Shown: positions 37,800-49,582 of the stretch, piece after piece
Layout of the letters: each line of letters starts with the position of its first letter
How positions within the stretch are numbered: the stretch's first letter is position 1
NCBI RefSeq assembly: GCF_964355755.1
Contig: NC_092672.1
Location: 9,914,501-9,978,500 of the forward strand
Direction: 5' to 3'
Origin: Antedon mediterranea
Taxonomy: Eukaryota; Echinodermata; Crinoidea; Comatulida; Antedonidae
DNA: 64,000 bases
Made by a program: the position numbers and the translations under genes
Notes under the pieces: model-generated
Databases searched by the model: none
Seen by the model: only the letters and a program-made list of their open reading frames with translations
What the model was told of the DNA's origin: nothing

Positions 37800-37905
37800 T
37801 AGGTCTATCCGATTCTATACAAATGGATTCGGTATAACCGATCCTATACAAATGGATTAGGTCTAACCGATCCTATACAAATGGATTATATCTAACCGAT
37901 CATAT
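37800..37905 (+). repeat. 29-bp tandem repeat, about 3.5 copies
   Basis: AACCGATCCTATACAAATGG recurs with 29-base period at 37836, 37865 and (partly) 37894, after a more diverged first copy. Confidence 0.85.
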
Positions 37906-40900
37906 AGGCCTACAAATAAATTGTATTCACATTATTTAAACTTGCTACATTGGGCATATTTTGATATAATATTTTGAAATTAGTTATCGAGACAAATTTA
38001 TAAAAATACATGCAAGGATAACTACTTAAATATTGTATCCGACAATTTTTGTATTTGTATCTGACAAATTTCGTTCCATCGTCGATTCTGAATTTTTTTT
38101 TCACTCGGCTTCGTCGATGTATCCAATCAGTTTCTCATCTCAATACCCTTAAACATCCTTAATATAGACACATAATACTTTTTGTTCCACTGAACGTTCA
38201 CAATCAACGATGGAACGAACTTTGATTTTGTTATGTTTTTCATTAAAATAGTTCTTGATATTATAGATGTATTGATAAAAAGTCGTGAAAACATTTGATT
38301 CAGTTGTAGGCCTATACAAATATTTAATTTTGAGGTAATATTTGTTATTTAGACAAGACTAAAATATAAATGAATAGAGGTGACATAATATGGGCTTCTG
38401 TGCAATTCTTTGTTATTCATGATTCAAATATTTTAAAAACAGTTACGTAATGCGAAACGGTAAATAAGTTGCATGCTACGGCTGGAATCCGCGCACTGCC
38501 GCGACATGGTCGAAACTGAGAGTTATACTGGACAAATAAAACATCAAACCTCTGGCTTCACACACAGATGAGGTCACTTCTTCATGAAGTCTCCCTGACA
38601 GAAAGACGAACATCTCGAGACAAATATCAATGGATGTACCTTAACTTATTTGTGTAATATACAGACAAAATCGTTAAGTAAAAATAATACAATGTTTTAG
38701 AAATTCAATGCATGGTTTAATAAATAATATGACCTATTTTATGTTTTTAGATATTATTGATTTTGAAGAAAAAAATTAATCAACGTATGGTTTTAATGAT
38801 ACTACAGACAAAGGGTTTGAATGGCATATTACAATGTTTCATAATAATATTACAGAATGCATGGTTTTATAAATTGCATAATAAAAAATGTTTATGATTT
38901 GGTTGTAATCATTACAATTCACTACAATGTTAAGTTATCTACAGTATATTATGATTATACCAACAGACAAAACTGTTTTTAATTAATTATTTCATTTTTT
39001 AAATTAAATATTTCATAAGGAAATTACTAAGACACGATTTTGTAAAAAAATCATCTGGTTTATATGTTGGATATACAATATTAAGATATTGAACCAGAGA
39101 TTGGATTTATTGCTAAATAGAGAAAAGGTTTGGTTGTAACACAATACAATTACTTTGGAATATACCTATGTATATAGAGCTCCACCCAGAAAATTACTAT
39201 TTCTCATACATTTCAACTATTATTTAAAAATATCATCCCCCATACTTCATATTTTTTTGAAATTTTTTTCAATGAGTACGAGTTTCTTGAAAATCACGCC
39301 TTTTTGCGTTTTGGGGGGATACCTTGTAATTTCCTATTCTTTTACATGCAAAAGGGGGGTATATTAAAATAATAAAAAAAAATTAATTTCTTCACTAAAA
39401 AAAAAATTTAAAATGTAGTTTTATGTAATTTTTCCAGATCTTTCTATTTCTGGTATTGTTATCGCGTATACATTGCGCAATTTTGCGTAAATAGACACTT
39501 TCCCCCGTTCGGGTCCAATTGGGTTTTTTATTTTGCTAGGGAGTATGATCACGTGACATTTTTCACAATCACACTACTGCAGCTGGCGATCTGTTATTTT
39601 GTCGCGATGTTATTTTTGACGGGCAAAAAGTATATTAAAACATTCTGAATGTGACCCTATCATGTTTCACAGTGTAATAATGTGATTATGAGACTATTAC
39701 TAAAATGTCAAATTTAACGAGATTTGAGAAAGATGTGGCTATATATTCAATAAAGCTAGGCCTAGGCCTACTAGAGTGTAGGTATGTACCGATGCTGCTT
39801 GGCTTCTAGCTAGGCTGACATTCAGCAGTGAAGTTTGTTCTGCTGGCACCCAACCTCGGCCTACCCATGGGTCATGATAGGGTGCCTGAAAAGTTGCTTT
39901 TCAGTCAGGCCTAAGCTTCCACATCGCTTTACTACACTTTACTACTCTTGTTCTGTATATGATTTTGTGTTTCACAATTCTTAATGTGCGAGAAAACCCA
40001 GGAATGATAAATGGGGCGAAACGACCAAGAATTTTCAAACCCATGAATGCATATAGGCCTAGACAAAAATTCAAGGCTAGCTAGGCTGAGCAGACGGCTT
40101 AGCTAGGCCTAGGCCTAGCTTAAAGTTAATAAATAAGCAATCTGATAAGATTATTATGCTGTTGTTGGGATCATGAGGTTACAATACATGTAAATTATAC
40201 ATATACATTTTTATCGCAAATATTACTTAGGCCTAAACAAATCGTATTAAGTGTGTGTATAAAATTTATTCCCCATTTTTCGACACATAATTTACCAAAG
40301 GGGAGACATTTCACCCATGCGTTCAACGGTGACTAAAACGCGTCAGTTGCTAAGTGTAACGCGTTTTGCGACGTATTGTAAACTAATAACCCCTAAGTTA
40401 CTGAAAAAGTGTAATGTATTAAAAAACACTATTTTCTGACCGATTTTTTAGAAATGAATTTTTGGAAAATATTTCCGTATTTTCCCTGTTTTTTAATGTA
40501 ATCACTTTCAATTAAATATACTTAAACATAATATAAGCTGAGAAAGTCTGAGTGTAGCTCCACTTTACTATCACATAAACTATGTGATAAATCCAGATGT
40601 AGGCCTACCTGATGAACGTTGTAATTTCATCGATTCATAATAGAAAGTTAAATAATGATAAATGTTTAGATTAACATATACCTACAAGCTCACTGACATT
40701 AAGCATGTTCATGCTATAAGATGTTGATTAAAGTTATTGCAGTAAATCAAGTATAGGCTACAATGTTGTAGTTTAAAAAAACATAATTTAGAATACAATA
40801 ATGCCTATGCATATTATGTTATTGCTATTAAATCATATTGAAGCAATACTGTAAGTAAATAGTAAGCTATTTGAGACCTGAGGCAGTATATAGAAAATGA

Positions 40901-41127
40901 CATTATTATGTTCAGTATCATAGTCAAATTATGTGATACGGCAAAACATGTGTCTCATGCAACGGTGTCATAAAGATTCAGTTTTATATGGGATTAATGT
41001 TAAGATAAATTAAGGCTTTGGATACTGGTCCATCATATGTGATGGACATGTGATGCTGTATCGTGAAATGTGATACCGTACTAGACAAATTGTAGATTCT
41101 GTACAGAATATTGGCTGCTATGATTTT
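37906..41127. other. Mostly AT-rich; G+C-rich island at 38460-38645
   Basis: The 38460-38645 island has a 54-codon open frame on the minus strand without recognisable product and may be a repeat. 39757-40117 has the densest cluster of TAGGCCTA octamers. A possible promoter and first exon at 39549-39787 is described in the findings. Confidence 0.4.
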
Positions 41128-41244
41128 TATGTGACAACAAAATGTGATGTGACCATATATGGACACGATGACGTCATATCACTTCCGCATTTGGGCACAT
41201 CGCACTTTTTTTTCAAACTATTTTGATAGAGGAGACAGAACTTA
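41128..41244. mobile_element. Family C MITE, decayed fragment
   Basis: TGTGACAACAAAATGTGATGTG, a mirrored GGGCACATCGCAC and the terminus TTTGATAGAGGAGACAGA relate it to the intact copies at 51988 and 52135. The left terminus is lost. Confidence 0.65.
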
Positions 41245-42936
41245 AGATTATTTCAGACTTGATATTTTACAAATACTGTATAGTCTCTGTTATTTAAACT
41301 AGATTCCAGCTCAAGTATTATACGTATGAAATGCCATGTGTGCCAATTTTTTTATTTAAAAAAAAATATTATGTGGAATCGCCGTCTAGATCATAGACTA
41401 ACATTGTAATAACTACACTTAAACTTGGATGTTTTTCTATTACTGATCATAAACTAATCTAGATTGTTTACATCATCTCATGTTTACTTTTTAAAATCAT
41501 CCTGTACACACAGGGTGCATTTTGTTTACGTCTTTTCTGTAACAAATACAATCACATGTATTAACGTATTCCAGTTTTGTTCTCTAAGCTTCTTTGGTGA
41601 ATTGCAATAAGCAGATTACTCTAAATGGGATGCTTAAAATGATAAAGTGGTATTTTTTTAGGAACAGCGCCTCTAGCTTCCACCGATCGAGTAACCCAGA
41701 TACCCTGCAGTACTGTAGCTGAAATTCTCTCATTTTTCTTGTTTCCTGTCATGAGCACCGATTAACCCGACTTTATATCTACTCCCATTTCTCTCCAACC
41801 GTATCAATTTTGATGCCATATATATTATTGTATATTAACTGTCGCCAATATTCTCTCTATCAATGTATATCCCCTATGGATACGAAATATGGGACACGAC
41901 GATGTAGGCCTATCTATGTTACTGTATAAATTATGGAATAGTATTTTTCGTTTTAATAGCTAGCACACTGTATATTGTGAAAATCGAATCGATACAGTAT
42001 ATCATTTCTATTATATCATTCATAAACATTTTTTTTTAATTCTATGAAGTTTTAGATCAACTATTTGATTAAAAACTAAAGAAAATACTTCAAATAGCCG
42101 ATCAGACAAAATTGAACATTTTATTATTATACTTTGGTGTACTCATTACAATGGCTATATTTAAACATAGAGTAAACCCCTCCTGTTAGATACCCATGTT
42201 CAGGTGACACATCTATATTGAGGGGACACTATTCCGCGAAAGTAGGCTTAGCGAAAGACATTACACTAACACCAGAGCTATTATTAGTACACATACTTTG
42301 GGTCCGTGTCAGTTCTTACGTCACACCCTATGAATATGACTAATGAATATTCATGTTTATGTTGTGACGTTTCATTCACCTGTCTTGTCGGGCTCGTAAG
42401 TAGACCATACATTTCTGTATGGTGTATTTTATAATCCATAATAAAATAACGTTGCTTCTGACTGTTATTGGTGATTATCCTTAAAACAATCGTCTGTACT
42501 CTAGATTGTTTCATTTTTACCCACAATTCAATCACTATTCACCGTGTCTTAAGCACCCCATGCCGTTGTATACAAATCGCAATAAGCCAGTTTCAAACGT
42601 GACAGAAATATCTAGTTGCCACTATTTTACTTAGTGTAGTGATTCATTAGGCATGATTGTTATACAACTATACCTTAATGCCAGTTTATTCTTCATTGAT
42701 TATAATAGTAACAATCCACATTACGTTAGACTATATTCGCCAACCACCAACGTCTTTGGATGATTCAACGTTTATTTTTAAGATCAAGGTCCTTGTACTC
42801 TACGATTTGGTGTGTTTTTCTGAGGGGGCGTTTGCAGATTAGGAGTTTCTTTACCAAGTTGGATATAATCTTGGCAAATTAGTCAATTTTTGTGCCAATA
42901 AAATATATAAATATAACCTTTTATCTTTCACACCTC

Positions 42937-42992
42937 ATGAAATTATTTGTAGCCTACAATTTGCACTAACAGACATTATTCTTATATTTTCC
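42937..42992 (+). repeat. 56-bp dispersed repeat, copy 1
   Basis: ATTATTTGTAGCCTAC and CATTATTCTTATATTTTCC are shared with the copy at 45778-45833, with few mismatches; flanks do not match. Confidence 0.75.
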
Positions 42993-45777
42993 AAGGAAAG
43001 TATATTAATTATATGTTCCAAAAGCGGGTGTTTTATTACATATTGAGAAAATGTAATAGTGCCAACATAATAAACAACAAACTTACATTGTTTCTATTGA
43101 TTAGTGCATCCGGCATTTTAAATCCACATACATAAATCGCGTTATAAACGACCTTAATGCGTTGGACAGATACAATCATGACGCGCGCATAATTATTGTA
43201 TGTGCGATTGTTACCAATAGCAATAAGTTCAAAAGTTGACGAGTGTCATCGTTTTTGTACAGTATATTATACATTAGCGTCGGCTGTACAGTTTCCATAG
43301 TAATATTGTGTACGCTTACCGTTTATTTACTACTTAGCTAGTATCCTGGCGTCATCATTACAGAAATGAGGTCATTATTACATTGCAATAGACATTTTGA
43401 AGTCTAATTTACAAAATGTAAAGTAGTGTGGTTTAATATTTGTCTCAGTCATTGGCCGTTTACAGTAATTATAATATAATTGGTTAGGCCTCTACTGGCG
43501 TTGAACCTTTTCCTTAAAGTAAACGTCTTCAGCACACCATGGAATGTGTTAGTCACATTAATAAGCCTATTATAAAGAATTGCCATTTTCATAACATGTA
43601 CATTGTAATAGACATCTTTTGGTGATAATGAGCTTTTTTCAACATCATTCAATGAGTAAGTGATTTGACCAATAACGACTAGATGAATCTGAACTTTCGC
43701 TTGACATTTTTTCATTTTCATTTATTTTAATATCGTCATCGCAGCCTTAGCTGAATTACAAAGATATTTACATATTCTCAATATTCCAATGTGTGTAAAA
43801 GAATAAAACCAATGGTAATTATAATATAAAAAAGGATGCAATTGACATCAGAATTGCGACATTGCGTGGCGTCACGTCGTTGCGTTGCCTCAAAGATGAA
43901 ACCAAGATCTACCCTCACCTAGAAAATGTCAGTGTTGGATTTAATTGCCACAGGTGAATGTTATGACCACGTGGTATATTTCTTTAAATATTCACACAGT
44001 ATTATAAAGTTACTATAAGTATACGTTTAACACCTATTTGATACCGTAGCCAATGATTAAAATTATAGCCGTTATGGCAAATTCGAATGAACGCATGACA
44101 ACATTTATCACATTCTAATATAATACCAATCATTTATTATTAGTTTGCTCATCCAAGTCAAGGCGTCGAAGGAGTCGATGTCATTTTTTAAACTGACCTA
44201 GTTTAATCCACATCATCTCCTTTAAGAAATAACTTAAACTGAACGAGAAGCTTGCCAAAATATAGTTTAACGTGTTTTTCTTATTACTTAAACAAGAGGG
44301 CACACTCGCTTCGTTCGTTTAAGTGTGCACATAATTGTAATATTGTCTCGAGTTAACTTAACCTCGGGAATACAAGTGAATTTCAAATAACCACCTGTAT
44401 AATCAATACAATAAAATTGAACCACTCTAAACGCAACGTTAATTGATAGTATAAAAATACATACGAAGTACGTTTAATATTTTAAAATTATATTACTTGG
44501 GTTGCCGCGAGAAGGCTCAAATCCGGAAGTGACGACGGCGAATCCGGAAGTGATTATGAACAGAATAACGGTACTTTTAGCGATTAATTCTTCCATGGAG
44601 CGATTAGTGTACGCGACGGAATTGGAAATTAGAAAACACTATGTTGTCGTTCTAACAGACATTGAATAGTACAAACTGCCCAAAATCAAATAGAGCGGTA
44701 TTTAACAACGATTTTAGAAATTATATTAATTCAGTCACCACAGAAAAAGCATTCCTTCTGGGTAAGCAACATACATGCGCCATCGTTTTCTATACTAATT
44801 ATATACACTTAAGGCGTACTGTACTTTCATTGCAAAACAAAATACAAATTTTTCTCAAAAACCCCAACATCATAATCATATATATTTTGCTTCCATCATT
44901 CATAATTTCAATATTTCAGCAGAACCCACGCTATTATATCATGATCGCGGATGAATATTAATGTAATGAGTTTCGCCTAAAGGCATTTGCATAAGTGTAA
45001 ATTGGTTGTTAGGTAGAGCTAATGTACTTTACTATCGTGTTTATTGTCAGATAGGGAATTTCACACGTTGTCGGGAAAAATGTGTATCATAATAATTATG
45101 TGAATAGGCCTTTATCATATTTTAATATTAAATTCAATATTATTTCCGCACACAGTTTATACATGGTATATATTTTTTTTATCTATTTTATTTAATACTT
45201 TATTTATATCACGATCATCATTTTTTTTAAAAGTATATTTTGTTGTTACAAAATTCATTTTCGATAGAGGGCGCTTTATTGATAAAACTCGAGTTTTATA
45301 AGTAATACTTAAGTCGTACTCAGAAAGTGAATAGAATTATTACTGTGTATTATAACCGACAATTTCAATTAGAAATTGAAGTTTTATAAATATTAAAGTA
45401 AGTTTTGTAATTATTGAAATGAATTACTGTTACGTCTTGATTACATTTAGTATTAAGTTTCAAACTACACATTATTCTACTAAATGAAATATCGCTCCTA
45501 ATTCGTCATATTTACAGCGTTGATTAATACGTCAAAAGTCAATAGGCGGTAAAAACGTGATGTGAAACAAGGCTCTTAAGCCGTCGTGTCCACAGTGTAC
45601 AGTATCATTGATGATAGCTTAATAGAAGACGATCAACGAGTATGCTTTTAATTTCCAAGCTTCACTGAATCAATGGTGTATGATATTGATCCTTTTCGCA
45701 CTTAAGAATAGCAATGTCTTGCGAGGTCGTCACTACGTCAGTCGTGTCTATGGTTTACATTTTACTTAATTCCATCC
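42993..45777. other. AT-rich DNA with two short signals
   Basis: 43850-43915 holds a right-end remnant of the family A MITE (CGTCGTTGCGTTGC...AAACCAAGAT). 44286-44334 holds nested palindromes (ACTTAAAC/GTTTAAGT; GCACACT/AGTGTGC). An 18-base palindrome ATAAAACTCGAGTTTTAT lies at 45282-45299. No gene recognised apart from the promoter-like ETS pair listed separately. Confidence 0.45.
44519..44553 (+). promoter_or_regulatory. Tandem ETS/GABP-type sites
   Basis: AATCCGGAAGTGA occurs twice, 20 bases apart. CCGGAAGTG is the ETS/GABP consensus and close pairs are typical of initiator-type promoters. An ATG at 44595 opens only 24 codons before TAG. No donor is seen, so promoter activity is inference. 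Confidence 0.35.
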
Positions 45778-45833
45778 ATGACATTATTTGTAGCCTACCA
45801 TTTGCACTAATAAACATTATTCTTATATTTTCC
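45778..45833 (+). repeat. 56-bp dispersed repeat, copy 2
   Basis: Same orientation as the copy at 42937, 2.8 kb away. The sharp loss of similarity at both ends suggests a short mobile or duplicated unit. Confidence 0.75.
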
Positions 45834-47429
45834 GATTCCATCTGTTTAGCAATAATAATAATAATATATTATCCGTTTCTCTATGTTTCGAGATTCAACA
45901 TGAACAATGAAATGACAATTTTTGAATTGATTAGGCTAAGCCCATTTTCTTCTTTAATCCCACGAACCCACTCGACACCTTACACCTTTAATCTGCTTGT
46001 CATTCTATACTAACATTCTCAAATGCTCCTTGTTTCGATTTATTTCGAGTATTTACCGACCAATTTACAATTTGCTTATCACATTCAATTGATATAACTC
46101 TAGCGGATTATACTAATTTGGAAGATAGTATGCAACCTGACCATTCACTTGACTTTAATTATAAAACAGCTTGAATTTTGCTTGGCCTTGTGTTTATAAT
46201 TGGTTTGACTGTTAATATTCTGGTTACAAACTTGTGTTGCCAACTTCTCTTTCTTATTGGAAAACAAAATCCACTTCTATCAGGTCTACGATTCCTCACA
46301 ACAAACAAATAATTTGGCAAGCATATTCAGAATTCTTACTATTTATTGTTTCTTTAAATTAATAACATTTAAAATGAATAAGAAATTGGTAATTGTCCTA
46401 GACTACTATATGCTTGGACCGATAGAACGAAGAAATAGTTTCAGTTTATTTTACACTTGTACCGTAATTATATCATTGTTATTGTTGGTTGTCGTTAAGT
46501 ACAAGTAGCCTATGAGAATAGTCGTAGGCAATAGTTGATAAAATAATGACTTGGCAACTGAATGTCTATCTTATAATATACCATTATCAAAATATTCGAT
46601 AGATTATATAAAAATTATTTAGAATTCTATAGAATGCTGAAGAATTCTCAGTGGTCAATACCGTTTTAAAGTCTGGTCACTTTTTCAGGTAAAATGACAC
46701 GTGTATCCATCAAGTGTGGTTTGTCATCATGTAAGCTTCTCCATACTGTTTAGTTAGTCCTATCATTTGTGTCCTCCAAACTACACGGTAGGTTCAGTTT
46801 ATCCCGTGGTTTCATTAATTATTGATGAATCTCAAACCGGTCTTTACTCCCTACATCCATAGCGAATGAATATAAATATCAGTATGTGCTGGTAATCATA
46901 ATAGAGCTACATGCTATTATATAGTAATTAAACATCGCAGTGATTAGAATCAATGACATATCCCTCCCCCAACGCTAAATTTCAGGTGGGGTTGATAGAG
47001 ATTCACAGGTGCAAGCTAAGTGGGTTATCCCGGCTAGCTACAGGCTGCTTCTGCTCGTTTCATGAAACATCATTGCGGTAACGCATACATGTAACTTCGT
47101 TTTAATTTGAATAGATCAGTTTCAACTTAAATTTCAATTTATTTTTACCTGAAAACTTATGCATGTAAAATTGTATCTAACAAAAGGACTTGTGCAGCTA
47201 TATAAACAGATACACAAGCTGTACCGGTATTTCCAACAGTATAAAACATATTAATACTTCTATTGAAAGAAATATATATTTGGACAGGCATAAGGAACTA
47301 TATGATATACTGGACATTAATTAATTTATAAACGATGAGGAAATCTATCACAATATAGGCTATAGGCTACCTACGCGATTCTTTAAGAAATGATTTAATG
47401 AAAGAGGAATAAGCAGGTAAAATAATCTT
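45834..47429. other. AT-rich DNA, no recognised gene
   Basis: Several hydrophobic frames of 80-100 codons occur, as expected by chance at this composition. None shows a family signature or splice context. Confidence 0.5.
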
Positions 47430-47856
47430 ACACAGCAAACACTTGCGTTGCGCTTTAAAGGCCAATTTACACTAGGACGCTAACGATCGACGATAAATAG
47501 ATAGATATACATTTTTCATACATAAAACAAATGAAATCTAGAACTATTGGAGAACCATAATAGCCTATGCTGTATAATAAAATGACGTCATGATCAGTAA
47601 GAGCAATACTATCGTGGCAATACAACGATGTTATTGTTTTTATAGATCATGACGTCATTTGATTGGATTTAAAAAAATATTATTTTTATCAATGGCAGCA
47701 TAAATGATTTTCATGTAGTTCTAAAACGAAAACTTTTCCAATTTATTTTGTTTCATGTAAGAACAATGTATGTTTATCTATTTATATTCGATCGTTATCG
47801 TCCTAGTGTGAATTGGCCTTTACGTCGTTGAGTTGAGTCCCAGTAGAAACCAAGCT
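47430..47856. mobile_element. Family A MITE interrupted by a second MITE
   Basis: ACTTGCGTTGCGC (ending 47453) and CGTCGTTGAGTTGAG...AAACCAAGCT (47823-47856) become contiguous family A sequence once the inserted element at about 47457-47821 is removed. The left end is eroded. Confidence 0.65.
47457..47821. mobile_element. Family B foldback MITE
   Basis: Terminal repeats AAGGCCAATTTACACTAGGACG and CGTCCTAGTGTGAATTGGCCTT enclose a core with 16-bp arms AAATGACGTCATGATC/GATCATGACGTCATTT. T/A-only bases (TTTA) flank both ends. Non-coding. Confidence 0.8.
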
Positions 47857-47859
47857 TTA

Positions 47860-47965
47860 AGCGTGCTTCCCATTTGGACGTACGCAACACAACGACGCAA
47901 CTCAAGTGAGTTTATCGATCGCAAGCGACTGTTTGGTGCGCTCACGTCTTTGCGTTGCGTCAAAT
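47860..47965 (+). mobile_element. Family A MITE, left part
   Basis: Starts AGCGTGCTTCCCATTTGGACG directly after the TTA (47857-47859) that ends the preceding copy. It contains the subterminal ACGACGCAACTCAAGTGA and TCGCAAGCGAC, but lacks a right terminus. Confidence 0.65.
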
Positions 47966-49423
47966 TGTGTATTAATAATTGTCCGTCAGACAGGTTGCCA
48001 CTCCTAACAACTAATAACCTAGTACAGTAATTAAGTTTAAGCATATTCAATCGCTCCAAGTCATCTACAACTCGTGGAGAAATTTAAACGGATTTAGCGA
48101 TAGTCCAGAGGCGGCTCCTAATGAACTTAACAGAAATGAAGTTAACAGAACCTAGACGGTGCTCGACCTTACCAACATTATAGACAGCCTGACCACAATT
48201 ATTATAATAATGTGTCATATTTAATTATTTTAATAACGTTAGCTGTCATTCCAGGGGTAAAACCTAGTTCGAGTAAATAGCTTTCAATACAAAAATATTG
48301 TATTAAAAAATACGTTATGAAATAATAATTACAAATAAATTATGAATTACAATTAATAAAGCCCTCTGTGTTTAAAGCAAACAACATTATATGGCACACA
48401 AACTTGTAAGTGGTTCTTACAAGTTTTAAAATCGTGGAACTCGCGTAAGGAAATTCAAACACGTTTAATATTTTAAGGTAGGCCTACATAATCAGAGTGT
48501 GCCTTGTCACTTTCTCACCACTTGCATTCAACGAGAGATCAACGTAATAATCAGGAGTGCTGACTTTGTAGCGGTAGTACTAAATACCCTATAGCATGCT
48601 GTTTATTAAGTGCCTCAGAGGTTCTCTGACACTTTCCATGTTTATTCGTTAAACTATATCTAATTGCATTATTATAATTCTATCCGATTCATCATCTTTA
48701 TAATTGCTCTGACATTAAGAAGACCTATGTTATATAGGCCATATTCTTCCATCATAGTGTGTATGATAATTGGTCTTGATATCCAATTTGCACAGATTTT
48801 ACAACTGTTATAGTGAGCAAATGTGTTAATAGGCAACTGAATACCAACTTTGTTGATATGCCACTCTTGCATGTTGCTGAATGCGCATTGTTTAAATTTT
48901 AGGAGAAACGAAATAAAGCTCATCTACCATAGTATACTACCACTAGTAATCATAGCATTATGACTATTTTCATTATATGACCATCACCACCACCTCTGTA
49001 CATCTAAACACTCTACACGAACCGTTACCAATAACATGCATACAAAGTAACTAATAATACACCAGACTTTTATCTAGATGACTGTCAATAGTCAGTTACA
49101 ACTACTTAGAGACAGCAATAGCAGAATCGGGTACATACACAAAACTTTATAATCAACATTATTAGGTAATTGCAAAGAACAGGCGAACATAAATGGGTAT
49201 AGAACCATAACAAACAGCTTGGGGGCGCTAATTTATGTGTGTTATACACAGTGCCTTCTGAATGATTATAGTTTAACCTCATGTCCACACAGTGTGGACA
49301 GTATGTGTACTCGCTAGGCCCATACTTAAGGCTAAAAAAAAACGCCGTTTTTTGATTTAATTAAGTTAAATTAAGTACTACATACTTATTAACTCCATCA
49401 CTACCCAGCTCGATCATTGTTTG

Positions 49424-49582
49424 TGACGTCATTGTGACAAATTTCCTTCTGTTGTTCTATGCGCATGTGCGCAGATGGCTACTTTGGTATTATTTGTCAT
49501 TACCAATCAGTTGATTCTTCCTAGTCTAGGTTCTACACAGGGTGTGTTCAGATTAAAATCGAAAAGCCGACTGGTGGACTAA
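49424..49582 (+). promoter_or_regulatory. CRE plus NRF1 cluster with adjacent short ORF
   Basis: TGACGTCA (49424-49431) is followed 29 bp later by TGCGCATGTGCGCA (49460-49473), and an ATG starts at 49475. The 35-codon frame begins MATLVLFVITNQLILPSLG, signal-peptide-like, and ends at 49582. Possible donors (CTAG|GTTCTA, ACAGG|GTGTGT) lie inside. This could be a core promoter and first exon of an unrecognised gene; nothing downstream confirms it. Confidence 0.3.

Noticed and set aside
38460-38645. Minus-strand 54-codon frame in a G+C-rich island as an exon
   Set aside because: No recognisable motif or splice site; the sequence has the look of a repeat tail.
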